A stretch of DNA of 64,000 bases from Prorocentrum cordatum (lineage: Eukaryota; Sar; Dinophyceae; Prorocentrales; Prorocentraceae), in NCBI GenBank assembly GCA_963575745.1, contig CAUYUJ010014593.1:289051-353050 (forward strand), written 5' to 3'. Position numbers and translations under genes: made by a program. The notes beneath the pieces were generated by a model that worked only from the letters and a program-made list of their open reading frames with translations, had not been told where the DNA came from and did not search any database. This document shows, piece after piece, positions 11,255 through 23,268 of this stretch (positions are counted from its first letter, which is position 1; every line of letters begins with the position of its first letter).

Positions 11255-11830
11255 GGTTGCGGGCGCGGGTCTCCAGCGCGAGATGCGGGCCCTGGTCATG
11301 AGCGCGGGTCGCGGGCGCTGGTCGTGAGCGCGGGTCGGTCGTTAGCGTTGGTCGCGAACGCGGGTCGATGGCGCGAGTCGCGGGCGCGGGTGGCAGTCGC
11401 GGGTCGCATGTCGCGGGTCGCACCTGCTTCCTTGTTCGAGGCAGCCCGCGAGGCAGCCAACCAGGTAACCAATCAGGCAGCCGACGAGGCAGCCAACCAG
11501 ACAGCCAGCCAGGCAGCCAACCAGGCAGCATACCATGCAGCCAATGATGCAGCCGACGAGGCAGCCAACCAGGCAGGCAGCCAGGCAGCCAACCAGGCAG
11601 CATACCACGCATCCAATGATGCAGCCGACCGGGCCGCCACCCGGCAAGAGCGGGCACGTTTCGCAGGAAACCAGTCATTGAGGCAGCCACCAAGGGCGCA
11701 CGTCGCCTGTCGCGGGCGCGGTGTCCAGCGCGGGTGGCCGACTTTGGTCGTGAGTTCTGGTCGCGGACGCCGGTCGCGAGCGCGGGTCGCTGGTGCGAGT
11801 CGCGGGCGCGGGTCGTGCGCGCCCTGCTCG
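11255..11830 (+). repeat. GGTCGCGGGCGCG repeats flanking a 72-bp GCAGCC tandem repeat
   Basis: Short units of GCGCGGGTCGCGGGCGC occupy about 11,260-11,420 and 11,700-11,830. Between them, 11,440-11,650 holds AGGCAGCCAACC units with a 72-bp higher-order period: the same CCAGGCAGCATACCA block begins at 11,521 and 11,593. The + frame reads an Ala/Asn-rich peptide, but I treat this as repeat and not gene. Confidence 0.85.
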
Positions 11831-12199
11831 GGTCACCTCGGCCCGTGTGAGCACGGCCAGCTTTGCCCAGGGTGCCGCGGACGGGGGAGCGGGGTGGGGG
11901 CACTTGATTTCTAGGGGGAACCTTGCGCGGCCAAGTGCGCCAGGTGCGCTGGGTTCACCAAGTGCGCCAACTTCAGTCTGGTTCGCCCGTGCAGCCACTC
12001 GCGCCAGGAGCCCCCAGTGCGCGGCTTGGCCGGATATGCCAGGTGCGCCAGACTCGCGAGGTGCGCCCCGCCCCGCCATTCTCCCATCTCCTGCCAACGC
12101 GTGGACTCGCGCTCGCGCGGCGTCCGCCCGAGTCGTCCCGCGCTGTATTTTTTCGTGAATCCCTCGTATCACTCGACCCATCTTTCACTATTTTGACTG

Positions 12200-12279
12200 C
12201 ATCACTCGTATCACTCGTGAAATAGAAGACTTCATTAGAGTAACTATGTTCTATTTCAACGAGTGATACGAGTAATATG
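12200..12279. repeat. Inverted repeat able to form a long hairpin
   Basis: The arm at 12,200-12,227 (TCACTCGTATCACTCG, then GAAATAGAA) is nearly the exact reverse complement of 12,249-12,279 (TTCTATTTCAACGAGTGATA, then CGAG). The loop is 21 bases. Further loose ATCACTCG/GATACGA copies lie at 12,165-12,180 and 12,305-12,320. It is AT-rich compared with its surroundings, which fits a small non-autonomous element or a structured site. Confidence 0.75.
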
Positions 12280-12584
12280 TGAAAAATCAGGAGCGATGGG
12301 GCGAATGATACGAATGATACATAACAAATAAGGTGGGATGCGCGGGGTTCCGCCCGGGGTGTACAGGGCCGCTGGGGTGGGGGCGCTTGACAAAACTATA
12401 CGCATCCGCTTTGACCCCGTCTGCCTCGGCGCCCGAACGGAGCAGCTTCGCGGTGTGCGCGTGTACCCAGCCAAACAGCATGGAGGAATTACACGGATGG
12501 ATCGGTCGAGGAAACGTTCTCTGTCCACCGCGCCTTGTCCAGCCACGCCGGGGTGTGGAAAATGGAGTTAGACAGGAAGTCAGA

Positions 12585-14410
12585 TCGGACAACCTAGAAT
12601 TAGATAGGATTCTGGCCATCCGGGGCCAAGAAGGCAGATGGAATTAGAAAGGAAGTTGAATCGAAAGTCCTAGCGTTAGAGATGATTCTGGCCATTCGGG
12701 GCCAGGAAGGAAAATGGAATTAGAGAAGAATTTAGATCGGACATCCCATAATTAGAAAGGATTCTGGCCATCCGGGGCCAGGAAGGTGAAGTTAGAGGGG
12801 AATTTAGATAGGACGTCCTAGAATTAGACAGGGTTCTGACCATTCGGGCCCAGGACGAACATAGAGTTAGAGAGGACATTAAATCGGAATTCCTAGGGGG
12901 CCAGGAAGAAAACTGGAGTGAAGGAACATGGAGTTCGAGAGAAATTTCGATAGGATATCGTAAAACCAGAGAAGGTGCTGGCTATCCACAACAGAAAGGT
13001 ACATGGAATTAGAAATGAACTTTGATCGGAAATCCTAGAATTAGAGATGATTCTGGCCATTCGGGGCCAGGAAAGAAAATGGAATTAGAAAGAAACTTGG
13101 ATCGGAAATCCGCGAGTTAGGAAAGATTCCGGAAATTCGGGGCCATGAAGACAAATGAAATTAGAGGCATGTAAATCGAACATCCTTGAATTGGAAAGGA
13201 TTCTGAACATCTGGAGCCAGGACGGCAAATGGAATTATAGAGGACTTTACATAGGAAGTTCTGGAATTAGAAAAAACTCTGGAGATGACTCAAATAGGAA
13301 ATCTTGCAGTTAGAAAGGATTCTGGCCCTTCGAGGACAAGAAAGGAAATGGAGTTAGAGCGGAAATTGGAATTGGAAATCACAAAGATACACAGGATTCT
13401 GGCCATCCGGAGCCAGGAAGGAGGATGGAGTTCCAGGGGAATTTAGATGGAAAAATCGTAGTATTCGAAAGGATTCTGGCCATCCGGGGGCCAGGAAGGA
13501 AAATGAAATTAGAGAGGACATGTGATTGAACATCCCAGAGTCTGAAAGATTCGGGCCATCCAGGGCCAGGAACGAAACTTGAGTTCATGGGAAATTTAGA
13601 TCAGAAATCCTAGAGTTAGAGAGAATCCTGGCCATTCGGGGCCAGGAAAGAAAATGGAGATAGAGAAGAAATTAGATCGGAAATCCTCGAGTTAGGAAAG
13701 ATTCCGGCAATTCAATCGAAACTCCTTGAATTGGAAAGGATTCTGAACATCTGGAGCCAGGACGGCAAATGGAATTATAGAGGACTTTGCATCGGAAGTT
13801 CTAGACTTAGAAAGGATTCTGCCCATCCGGGGCAAGGAAGGACAATGGAGATAAAGATGAGTTAAATCGGAAATCCTGAAATTAGAAAGGACTCTGGCCA
13901 TTCGAGGACAGGAAAGAAAATGGAGTTCGAGCGGAAATTGGAATTGTAAATCCCAGAGTTAGACAAGATTCTGGCCATCCGGGGCCAGGAAGGAGAATGG
14001 AGTTCCAGAGGAATTTAGATGGGAAATCGAAGTGCCCGAGAGGATTCTGGCCATCCGGGGCCAGGAAGGAGAATGGAGTTCCAGAGGAATTTAGATGGGA
14101 AATCGTAGTGCCCGAGAGGATTCTGGCCATCCGGGGCCAGGAAATAAAATGGAGTTAGAGAAGAAATTTGATTGCACATCCCAGAGTTTGAAGGGAATCT
14201 GGTCATCCGGGGCCAGGAACGAAACATGAGTTTGGGAGACATTTAGATCGGAAGTCCTAAAATTAAAAAGGATTCTGGCCATCTGGGGCCAGGGAGGGAA
14301 ATGGAATGAGCTAAGATTTTGGATCGGAAATCGTAAGAATTAGAAAGGATTCTGGCCATTTGGGGGCCAGGAAAAAATGGAGTTCGACAGAAATTTAGAT
14401 CGGAAGCCCG
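12585..14410 (+). repeat. ~75-bp satellite array, left arm
   Basis: About 24 diverged units of 72-77 bp. Consensus landmarks in order are GGATTCTGGCCATC, CGGGGCCAGGAAGG, AATGGAGTTAGAGAGGAATT, TAGATCGGAAATCCTAGA and GTTAGAAA. Spacing of ATTCTGGCCAT (12,609, 12,684, 12,761, 12,833) gives the period. Long minus-strand frames across several units simply reflect a period close to a multiple of three. Confidence 0.95.
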
Positions 14411-14640
14411 AGGGAGTCCCCACGTCACGAGGGATGGTCCTACGAGGGGCGGGGCGGTTGCGCCTCGGCGCCGATAACAATGTAAAACAGATCACAAGCA
14501 GGGGACACGGCCAGCAGGCTCACTCTTTTGAGACCATAAAATACTATCCGGCGCAATGGCTTGCCAATCCTCTCCGAAAGCCGTGTGGATGAATGTTGCA
14601 ACGTCATCGAGCCAACTTTTATTGGGTCGATGTTGCAACC
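14411..14640. other. Spacer between oppositely oriented satellite arrays
   Basis: This unique GC-rich segment has no satellite units. It separates two arrays of the same satellite that point in opposite directions. No gene is visible. Confidence 0.8.
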
Positions 14641-17460
14641 TCCCGAACCCTAGGATTTCAAATCTAAATTCCTCTCTAACTCCATTTTCCTTCCTGGCCC
14701 CGGATGGCCAGAATCCTCTCTAACTCTAAGATTTCCTATCCACATTCCTCTCAAACTCCACTTTCCTTCCTGGCCCCGGATGGCCAAAATGCCCTCCAAA
14801 TGTAGGAATTCCTATCTAAATTCGTCTCTAACTCCACGTTCCTTCCTGGCCCAGGTTGGCCAGGATCCTCTCTACTCCTAGGACGTCCGATCTGAATTCC
14901 TCTCGAACTCCATTTTCCTTCCCTACCCCAGTTGGCCACAAGCCTCTCTAACTCTAGGGCTTCCCATCGAAATGCCTCTCCAACTCTATGTTTCTTCCTG
15001 GCCCTGGATGGCCAGACTCCGTTCTCACTCTAGAAGCTCTGATCGAAACTCCTCTCGAACTCCATTTTCCTTCCTGGCCCCGGATGGCCAGAATCCTGTT
15101 TTTCTCAAAGCTTCCGATCTAAATTCCTGACGAACTCCATGTTCCTTCCTGGCCACGGTGGCCAGAATCATCTCGAACACTACGGATGGCCAGAATCCTT
15201 CCTGACCCCGGATGGCCAGAATCCTCTCGAACTCCATTGTCCTTCCTGGCCCCGGATGGCCAGAATCCTCTCTAATTGTAGGACGTCCTGTCTAAATTTC
15301 TCTCTAACTCCACTTTCCTTCCTGGCCCCGATTGGCCACAAGCCTCTCTAACTCCAGGATGTCATATCAAAATTCCTCTCTAACTCCATTGTCCTTCGTG
15401 GCTCCGGATGGCCAGAATGCTCTCTAACTCTAGGACGTCCCATCAAAATTCCTCTCTAGCTCCACTTTCCTTCTTGGCCCCAAACGGCCAGAACCCTAAC
15501 TCTAAGATTTCAGAACAAACTTCCTCTCTAACTCCATGTTCCTTCCTGGCCCCGAATGGCCAACAGGCTTTCTAACGCTAGGATGTCAGATACAATTTCC
15601 TCTCAAACTCCACTTTCCTTCCTGGCCCCGGATGGCCACAATTCGGTTTAAAAGAGAGCTTCCGATCTAATTTCCTCTCGAACTCTGTTTTCCTTCCTGG
15701 CCCCTAAAGATCAGAATCCTCGCTAACTCTAGGACTTCCTATCTAAATTCCTCTCTAACTCCATTATCATTCCTGGTCCTGGATGGCCAGAATCCTCTCT
15801 AACTCAACGCTTCTATAAATCTAAATCCATGTCGAATCTAAGTTCCTCTCGAACTCCATTTTCCTTCCTGGCCCCGGATGGCCAGAATCCTGTCTAACTC
15901 TAGGATGTCCAATCTAAATCCCTCTCGAAACCCATTTTCCTTCCTGGCCCCGGATGGCCAGAATCTTGTCTAGCTCTAGGATTTCCGATCTAAAGTCCTC
16001 TCTAAGTCTACTTCCTGCCTGGCCACAAATGGCAAGAATCCTGTCCAACTCCCCGATGTCCGATCTAAATATCTCTCTAACTCCATGTTCCTTCCTGCCC
16101 CCGAATGGCCGGAATCCACTCAAACTCTAGAAAGTCCTAAATTCCTCTCTAACTCCATCTTCCTTTCTGGCCGCGTATGGCCAGAATCCTCTCTAATTGC
16201 AGGATGTCCGATTTAACTCATCTCTAACTCCATAATTCCTTGTCCCAGATGGCCAGAATCCTTTCTCATTCTAGAACTTCCTATCTAAATTCCTATCTAA
16301 CTCCACTTTCCTTCCTGGCCCCGATTGGCCACAAGCCTCTCTAACTCTAGGATGTCATATCAAAGAGCAACATTCCTCTCTAACTCCATTGTCCTTCCTT
16401 GCCCCAGATGGCCAGAATGCTCTCTAACTCTAGGACTTTCCATCTAAAGTCCTCTCTAACTCCATTGTCTTTCCTGGTCCCGAATGGCCAGAACCCTCTC
16501 CAACTCTGAGATGTCCGTTTAAATTCCTCTGAATCCACTCAAACTCTAGGATGTCATATCACAACTAATCTCTGACTCCATTTTCCTTCCTGCCCCCCAG
16601 TGGCCAGAATCCTCTCTAACGCTGGGACTCCCTATCTAAATTTCTCTCTTACTCCGTGTTCCTGTCTGGCCCTGTGTGGCCAGAATCATCTCAAACTCTA
16701 GGATGTCCGATCTACATGCTTCTCTGACTCCATTGTCCTTCGTGGACCCAGATGGCCAGAATCCCTTCAAACTCTGAGATGTCCTCAATAAATTCCGCTC
16801 TAACTTCATCTTCCTTCCTGGACCCGAATGGCCAGAATCCTCTCTAACACTAGGATTTCTTATCAACATGCATCTCTAACTCCATTTTGTCCTGGCCCAG
16901 GCCCGAATTCTCTCTGACGCTCGGATGTCATATCAAAGTTCCTCTCTTTCTTAATTTTCCTAATGGCCAGAATGCTCTCCAACTTTAGGGCATCCGAACA
17001 AAACTCCTCTCTAACTCCATTTTCCTTCCTGCCCCCCAATGGCCAGAATCTTCTCTAACTCTAGGACTTCTTATCTAAATTCCTCTCTAACTCCATTGTC
17101 CTTCCTGGCCCCGAATGTCCAGAATCCGATCTAACTCTAGGAGTTCCCATCTAAATTCGCTTTTGACCACCCTCGCTTCCAAGAGATACCAAACGATGCC
17201 AAATTGCAGCCTGTACTGGTCAGGCCGCTTGACGAGGAGGCGCGTGGTATGGCTTGGTTTTGCCTGGAAGCGAAAGCGGGGCAGGTAATTCACGCTCTGA
17301 CTAACTCCAGTTCATTCCTGGCCACGAGTGGCAAGAATCCTCTCAAACTCTAGGACGTCCGATCTAAATTCCTTCCTAAGTCCATTTCCTTCCTGGTCCC
17401 GAATGGTCGTAATCCTCTCTAACTCTATGATTCCCATTCAAAATCTTACTCTAGGAATTT
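14641..17460 (-). repeat. ~75-bp satellite array, right arm (inverted)
   Basis: The consensus is the reverse complement of the 12.6-14.4 kb array: TCTAACTCTAGGATTTCC, GATCTAAATTCCTCTC, TAACTCCATTTTCC, TTCCTGGCCCCGGATGGCCA, GAATCC. Roughly 37 units are present. The pair of arrays is therefore an inverted repeat of about 1.8 and 2.8 kb. Confidence 0.95.
17153..17291. mobile_element. Small palindromic insertion in the satellite (MITE-like)
   Basis: The satellite register breaks at 17,157 and resumes at about 17,287. The inserted ~130 bp begins with CTCGCTTCCAAGAGATACCA and ends with GGTTTTGCCTGGAAGCGAAA; the outer CGCTTCCA/TGGAAGCG and inner ATACCA/TGGTAT are inverted. AATTC is present on both sides and could be a target-site duplication. 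There is no coding capacity. Confidence 0.5.
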
Positions 17461-17667
17461 GAAGCTAAAGTCCTCACCAACGAGTCAAATCCTTGGCATG
17501 TGTAAGCTGTAACTTCCACCGCACGGATCGGAAGTCTAAGTTCATTCATTTGGAACCTATTGTTAACGTCCCGAACAACTACGACGGCGAAGCTCGCGCG
17601 GGGCGGCGACGAAGATGGTAGACAACAAATCAGGATAGGCGCAGGCGGACAGCGACGGCGATCACAC
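17461..17667. other. No recognisable feature
   Basis: Unique sequence leaving the satellite. No frame of note. Confidence 0.5.
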
Positions 17668-17729
17668 GACTGAAATAATCAAAATTCCGACGTGGCGGCT
17701 GAAATAATCAAAATTCCGACGTGGCGGCT
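17668..17729 (+). repeat. Perfect 30-bp tandem duplication
   Basis: The unit GAAATAATCAAAATTCC plus GACGTGGCGGCT occurs twice head to tail without a mismatch, which suggests a recent event. Confidence 0.9.
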
Positions 17730-18039
17730 CATTACAAAGATCTGTCTGGCTTTGGCGCCCCGGCCAGGAACATACCCAGTATGATTCGGACGAGCTGCGT
17801 TCTCCTGTTGGAGATGAAGAGATGGTGGCCACAGCGATGTTTAAGGTTGGCGGTGGCGTGGGGCGGCGCTGGTGACTTGTGCCAGTGACAGCGCTCAGGG
17901 TGGCGGCGATGACGAAGCAGGGGGAGCTTGCGTCTGGGAGCCCAGCGCCGATCCAAGAACTCCGCGCGGACCACCGAAAGTGTTTTCCACAAACAGCGAT
18001 TGCACTTGGGCGTTCTTCTCCTCCTTGGGCACTGGACGG

Positions 18040-18270
18040 GTCAGTCGAGGTTGCGCCTGGTGCCCCGCTGGTGGGAGCCCGTGGGCGCCTCGTTTGGGTG
18101 TTGCCTCGCACGCGGGCGCCGCATGGGCGCCTCGTGCTGGGTGGCTCAGCCGAGGTTCCGCCCGGTGCCCGCCAGGTGGCACCTCACGAGCGCCTCGTGC
18201 GCTGGTGAGTCAGCCGAGGCTTCGCCCCGGTGCCCGACCGCGGCCGCCCGCGGGCGCCTCGTGCGCTGGG
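18040..18270 (+). repeat. GGCGCCTCGTGC tandem repeat (~65 bp, diverged)
   Basis: GGGCGCCTCGTTT/GTGC recurs at about 18,085, 18,127, 18,190 and 18,254 with shared GGTGCCCG and CAGCCGAGG blocks. Confidence 0.7.
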
Positions 18271-18284
18271 GAGTTTGTACCACA

Positions 18285-18500
18285 CATGGCTCAGGCCACG
18301 TGGCGTGCACCACGCTGCCTACGCCACACAGCACGCACAACAACTTATTGCACCGCACAGCTTGCACCACACACATGTTGCACCACACAGCTTACAACAC
18401 ATAGCTTACACCCCAGGCATTGCACCACATAGCTCGCACCTCACAGTTTTTACCACATACGTTCCATCACGTAAAGTACACCACATAGTTCGCACATCCA
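18285..18500 (+). repeat. CACCACACAGCTT short tandem repeat
   Basis: About ten imperfect ~18-22 bp units built on CACCACA(C/T)AGCTTGCA. Confidence 0.75.
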
Positions 18501-18778
18501 CAGTGCAATAGCTTACGAGTCGGGATCCACGCTGGCAAAACTATGTACGTATGCTGTTGCTGTTTTTTCGAGCGGGGCTGTGCAGGTCACGTTGGTGGCA
18601 AAGCGCTGGAGCTGATGACCAGAGACGAGGGCCAACGCGCAAGCGGTCCTGCGCTCGGCCCGCGTCCCAGTACGACTCGCCGCTCCTGCGTGTGCTCATG
18701 TGCAAAGCAGGTGAGGATACAGACGCCAATATCACTCCTTTCTCTCCCCCTACCCGGTCCTACCCTTATTACCTGTTG

Positions 18779-18972
18779 CGGTTTGCACTCTCGCACACTG
18801 GTTAGCATGGTTATCGAAGCGTGACAAGTTGTCCATGCATGTGCGCGCAACGTTCCAAAGAAACAAAACTCACCCCTGCACCCTCGCACGCTGGTGAGCA
18901 TGGATATCGAGGCGTGACAAGTTGTCCATGCAAGTGCGCGCAATGCCCCAAAGAAACAAAACTCACCCTTAT
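18779..18972 (+). repeat. Tandem duplication with 93-bp period
   Basis: GTGACAAGTTGTCCATGCA begins at 18,821 and 18,914. The flanking TCGCACGCTGGTGAGCATGG and AAAGAAACAAAACTCACC blocks are present in both units. Confidence 0.9.
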
Positions 18973-19089
18973 CAAGCGACCAACTGCACTCTCGACCGAA
19001 CGCCTGAATCGCTGTCGTCCAAATGTCGGAATGGAATCGGCTAGAGCCGGCCAGAATCGGCATATAATCGAATCGATCGGATAACAAGT

Positions 19090-20723
19090 GACCCTGGATG
19101 GTGGCTCTGACCTGTGCGTGCCGTTCTCCTCGGCTACCAGACGAAGGACGTTGGAAAGGAGCCTACGGCATCACCTACGACCTCACGTCGGGCACGTGGT
19201 ATTCTACTCTCCGTGGCCGCCGCCAACGACTGGAGCCTGGTCACAGGGTGACGTGACGAGCGCCTTCCTCCAGGCGAGCGACCTGAAGAAGGATCTCGTC
19301 GTCAAGGCGGACGAGGCTCTCTCATCGGCCTTCGGGGTCAGAGCAAGCGAGGTCCTTCGTGTGGTAAAGCTGGGCTACGGAATTGAAGAAGCTCTTCGGC
19401 AATGATGGCAGACGGTGAAACAGGATTTCGCAAGACTGGGTTTGTCGGCCTGCTCGTTGGAGCCCTGCCTCTGGAGCCTCAGGTGTCGCTCGTCAGGGCG
19501 GCTGATCGGATTCGTCATGTGTCACGTGGATGACTTCATCGTTTGTGGAGACAGCAGTCGTCCTGCGTGGGCCAAGGCCCTGAAGGACATCCAGGAGCTG
19601 TCCACCTGGGGCACCTGCGAGGACATGGCGATGAACGCCCAGTATGGCATCTTGATCGAGCGGAGCGAGAACGGATTGTTCCAGCACCAGCGGGCCTACA
19701 TTGACAAACTGATGGAAATCTTTCCGCACAAACTGACAAACAAATTGGTGCGGTGAGCTATCTTGGTTGGGAGTGAATGCCCGACCATGGGTTTCAGCGT
19801 GGGTGGCAGACGTTCAAAGCAAGATTCCTGGTGGCGACTGTCGCCTCTTCTCCATCGCTAATGGTATCGCGAGAATGGTGAAATTCAACCGGACCGACGG
19901 CATCCAAACCTTCAACCACGCTGTCCCAAGATGCGGAGTTGGCTCGGCCGACTTCCGTGTCTTCACCTGGTGCGACGCGGCCCTGGCTAGCCGCCCTGAC
20001 GGCTACTCTCAGGGAGGCCACCGCCCTCAGCAACGCAGAGAAGCTCTTCTCCGAGGTGTCCAACTGAACGGTGTTGGACCGAAGGTCTCGCAAGCTGAAA
20101 CGGGTTGCCAGGCCGAGCCCCGTGGCCGAGATCCAGGAGGCCAATGACGCGGAGGGAGAGCAGATGATGGTTCGGCTCGTGCTGTACGAGGTTCTCTACG
20201 GGGGACTTGATCCGCAGGACGGGTGCAAGGCCCTACACCAGGTGCCGACTACCCTGGTCACGGACTGCAAGGCCTTCTACGCCGGTGTGGTCAAGTCCGA
20301 ATCCGCGGGGCTCTGGTTCGACGAGAGGCGAACGGCCATCAAGGCGCTCGCCCTGAGGCGTGCCCTTGATGAGGGCAGCACCTTTGTCCGGTGTGTGCAC
20401 ACACCCACGCCCAGAGTCGGCTGATGGTATGACGAAGGCTACTGCAGCCAGCAGGCGTTCAACGTGATCCACGCCTTCCTACTGCAGCAGCGCTGGAAGA
20501 TCGTGCCTGACGAGAGGTTCCTGTCAGCTCGAAAAAGATCGCGCTCCACAAAGTGATCTTCGCCGAGACTCACGAAGGTAACGATGAAGATGCCGAGAAG
20601 AATCTAGACAGTCGACGTCGTAAACCCCCATGTTTTGGCCAGGAGGTGACTACCGATTTTGTGCAGTGGATCTGGGAGAGATTCCACGAGAGTGCCAAGC
20701 CGACTTTGTCTCCCCCTGTTTGA
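19090..20723 (+). pseudogene. Ty1/copia reverse transcriptase and RNase H, frameshifted
   Basis: The RT part is readable in order: QGDVTSAFLQASDLKKD near 19,240-19,300 (first palm Asp), then, after a stop near 19,405, the CHVDDFIVCGD box near 19,520-19,555 (the copia Asp-Asp catalytic motif). After further shifts come a degraded SDA-like RNase H start near 19,965 (FTWCDAALASRPDGYSQGG), the SRKLKRVARPSPVAEIQEAN block near 20,080-20,145 (Glu) and TLVTDCKAFYAGV near 20,250-20,285 (Asp). A TGA at 20,422-20,424 interrupts the frame before QQRWKIVPDERFLSARKRS, and a terminal frame ends at 20,723. At least four frame changes or stops make it non-functional. It differs clearly from the copia tail at 0.4-1.3 kb. 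Confidence 0.85.
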
Positions 20724-21740
20724 TTGTGACGTTGGAGAACGTGTGATATCGGCTTGTGCAGTGCCCTCCGTCCTCAGCCATTTGGGTTTGGCAGGACGGG
20801 CGGGCGGGTTCTCACATACAGCTTGCGGACGCAGGCCAGAGTAATTGTACTGGGGTAGCGACTCGATCTGGGAGAAGCAGCAGGTGCTTTACTCCCGTGG
20901 CTAACGCCACTACCGACGTCTAAGAATCTTCTTCGAGGACCTCAACGGGCCGTCTTGTATTCAGACGGGGGAAAGAGTTCCCGAGAGGGGGTCCCGGGTC
21001 AGAATACGGTTCCCCCGCCTTCGATTCCCGCGTAGCCTTCGATCGAAGCTGGCCCTCCTCCAGCAAATCCGGTCCAAGATAATCCAACAGAGGCCCAACA
21101 GGGTCCAGAGTACCCACAAAGATCGCCCAAACACGTCCAAGATGGCCTCCAAACGGCCCGAAACGCCTCCAAGATGCCTCACGCGGTCTCCATGAGCGCT
21201 CCCACGAAAGTACCAAGAGGTAGTTAACCTGTGACGTACCCAACCCATTTGCATCAACTGACAAGAACAGCTGGCCCAAATTTGCCCGGACAGTGGCACT
21301 GTAGGCGCCGTTCTGTGTTGTGCAAGCTACATGGGATGCGCTCACGTGGCGCGACGCACATGACAAAAACATAAGGTCGAGGAGCGAGGGCCCAGGCTTG
21401 AGGAGGACATGGATGGGGGGGAACGAAGGGCAGGAGAAGGACGCGCGGGGGGCCGAACCGTCAGCGCGGCAGCAGCAAAGGGAAGGTGACAAGGGGCAGG
21501 GAACGACGAAAGTGACGGGAGGAAACCGCAGTGTTGCTTTTGTCGGTAGCGCGCTGAAGATGCAGCGTTGCCTGCGCCATTTCGCCGCGGCGCTCGACCA
21601 AATGATTAAACCTGCTTATAGCGATTGCAAGAAGCGAACGAGGCCTAGCTCGCACGCCAAATTCCTTGCTTCTTTCCTGCGCTTCAGTGCGGGAAATAAC
21701 CGATCGAAGGCGCGCCGCCAGGTCTGCAGGCGGCCCGCGA
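20724..21740. other. No gene; short CCAAGAG-family segment at 21,040-21,230
   Basis: A brief stretch with CCAAGATGGCCTCC and CCAAGATGCC units belongs to the repeat family described at 3.4 kb. The minus-strand frame 20,920-21,492 and the plus frame 21,320-21,754 have no recognisable domain. Confidence 0.5.
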
Positions 21741-22770
21741 CAGCACCTCGCTGAACCCCCAAGCAACCCTCGAAACTGGCGACAATTTCGCATGTCGCAG
21801 CACCCCCAGGATGATAACGAATCTGAATCTGCGCAGTGCGTCACCATGCTGGACCCACCAGCATCCCCCGAAAGTGGCGACAGATCCTCATATCGCAGCC
21901 CCCCAGGGATGGCGAGGTCTGATCTGCGTCTGGGTGGTGCCTCGCTCCGCTGGACCCCCAGCAACCCTCGAAAGTGGCGACAATGTCGCAAATCGCAGCC
22001 CCCCCCAGGGATGGCGAGGTCTACTCTGTATTTGGGTGGTGCCTCACTCCGCTGAACCCCCAGCAGCCCTCGAAAAAGGCGACAATGTCGCAAATCGCAG
22101 CCCACCACGGATGGCGAGGTCTAATATGTGTGGGTGGTGCCTCGCTCCACTGGACCCCCATCAAGCCTGGATAACGGTGTTAGCTTCGCATGTCGCAGCC
22201 CCCCAGGGATGGCGAGGTCTAATATGAGTCTGATTGGTGCCTCACTCCGCCGAATCACCCAGCAACCCTCGAAACTGGCGACAGTCTCGCAGGTCGAAGC
22301 CCCCCTGTGATGGCGAAGTATGAATCTGGGTGGTGCCTCGCTCCGCTGGACCCCCCAGCAGCCCTCGATAGTGGCGACAGGCTCGCAGATCGCAGCCCCC
22401 AAGGATGGCACTGTCGAGTCTGAGCCTGGGTGGTGCCTCGCTCCGCTGGACCCTTTAGCAGCCCTCGAAAGTAGCGGCATCTTCTCAGATCACAGCCCTC
22501 CAGGGATGGCGAGGTCTAATATGAGCATGGGTGGTGGTGCCTCACTCCGCTGGACCCTCCAGCAGCCCTCGAAAGTGGCACCATATTCTCAAATCGCGCC
22601 CCCTCAGGGATGGCGAGGTCTAACTAATCTGAGCATGGGTGGTGCCTCGCTCCGCTGGACCCCGCAGCAGCCCTCGAAAGTGGCAACATGTTCTCAAATC
22701 GCGCCCCCCCCAAGGATGGCGAGGTCGAACCGAATCTGGATGGTGCCTCACTCCGCTCAAAATCCAGATA
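21740..22770 (+). repeat. ~101-bp tandem satellite, first block
   Basis: About ten units with GGGATGGCGAGGTCTAATCT, GGGTGGTGCCTCGCTCCGCT, GGACCCCCAGCAGCCCTCGA and AAGTGGCGACA. GATGGCGAGGTCT falls at about 21,908, 22,010, 22,111 and 22,208. Long frames cross it because stops are rare in the unit. Confidence 0.95.
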
Positions 22771-23075
22771 CGCATCATAGCCAGCTCAACAACAAAAGAG
22801 GCATCATAGCCTCATCAATCTAGATTGGTCCACTCACGGATCCACTGCACTTGATTCTCATTGAATCCATTCCATGCGTAGCATGCTCTCCCCTAGTGGA
22901 CCGCGAACGGGACCCAGTCCCCTGCCGGTCGCCTAGTGCCGCCATCATAGGCAGCCAAAAGGGCCATCATAGGCACCTCGCACCTAATTCGGGGCCATCA
23001 GAAAGGCTCGTTCTGGGAAGAAGGAACATCACAGGCCTTCGCGCTCAATTTGTTCATTGTACGCAACTTTCTCAT

Positions 23076-23077
23076 CG

Positions 23078-23169
<92 letters not shown>

Positions 23170-23170
23170 G
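23076..23170. repeat. (CAT)n microsatellite, ~30 units
   Basis: A near-perfect run of CAT/ATC triplets, read as poly-His, poly-Ile or poly-Ser depending on frame. Confidence 0.98.
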
Positions 23171-23268
23171 TTTTCCACCTCATCCTCATCCTTCTCCTCC
23201 TCCTCCTCCTGGTCTCCACCACATCGGAGCCGCGATACAGGCAGTGCGGGCAGCACCTCGGCCTCGAT

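Noticed and set aside
11189-11914. Ala/Asn-rich tandem-repeat protein gene
   Set aside because: The 72-bp GCAGCC repeat is bordered by non-coding GC repeats, has no conserved ends, and its antisense frame is equally open.
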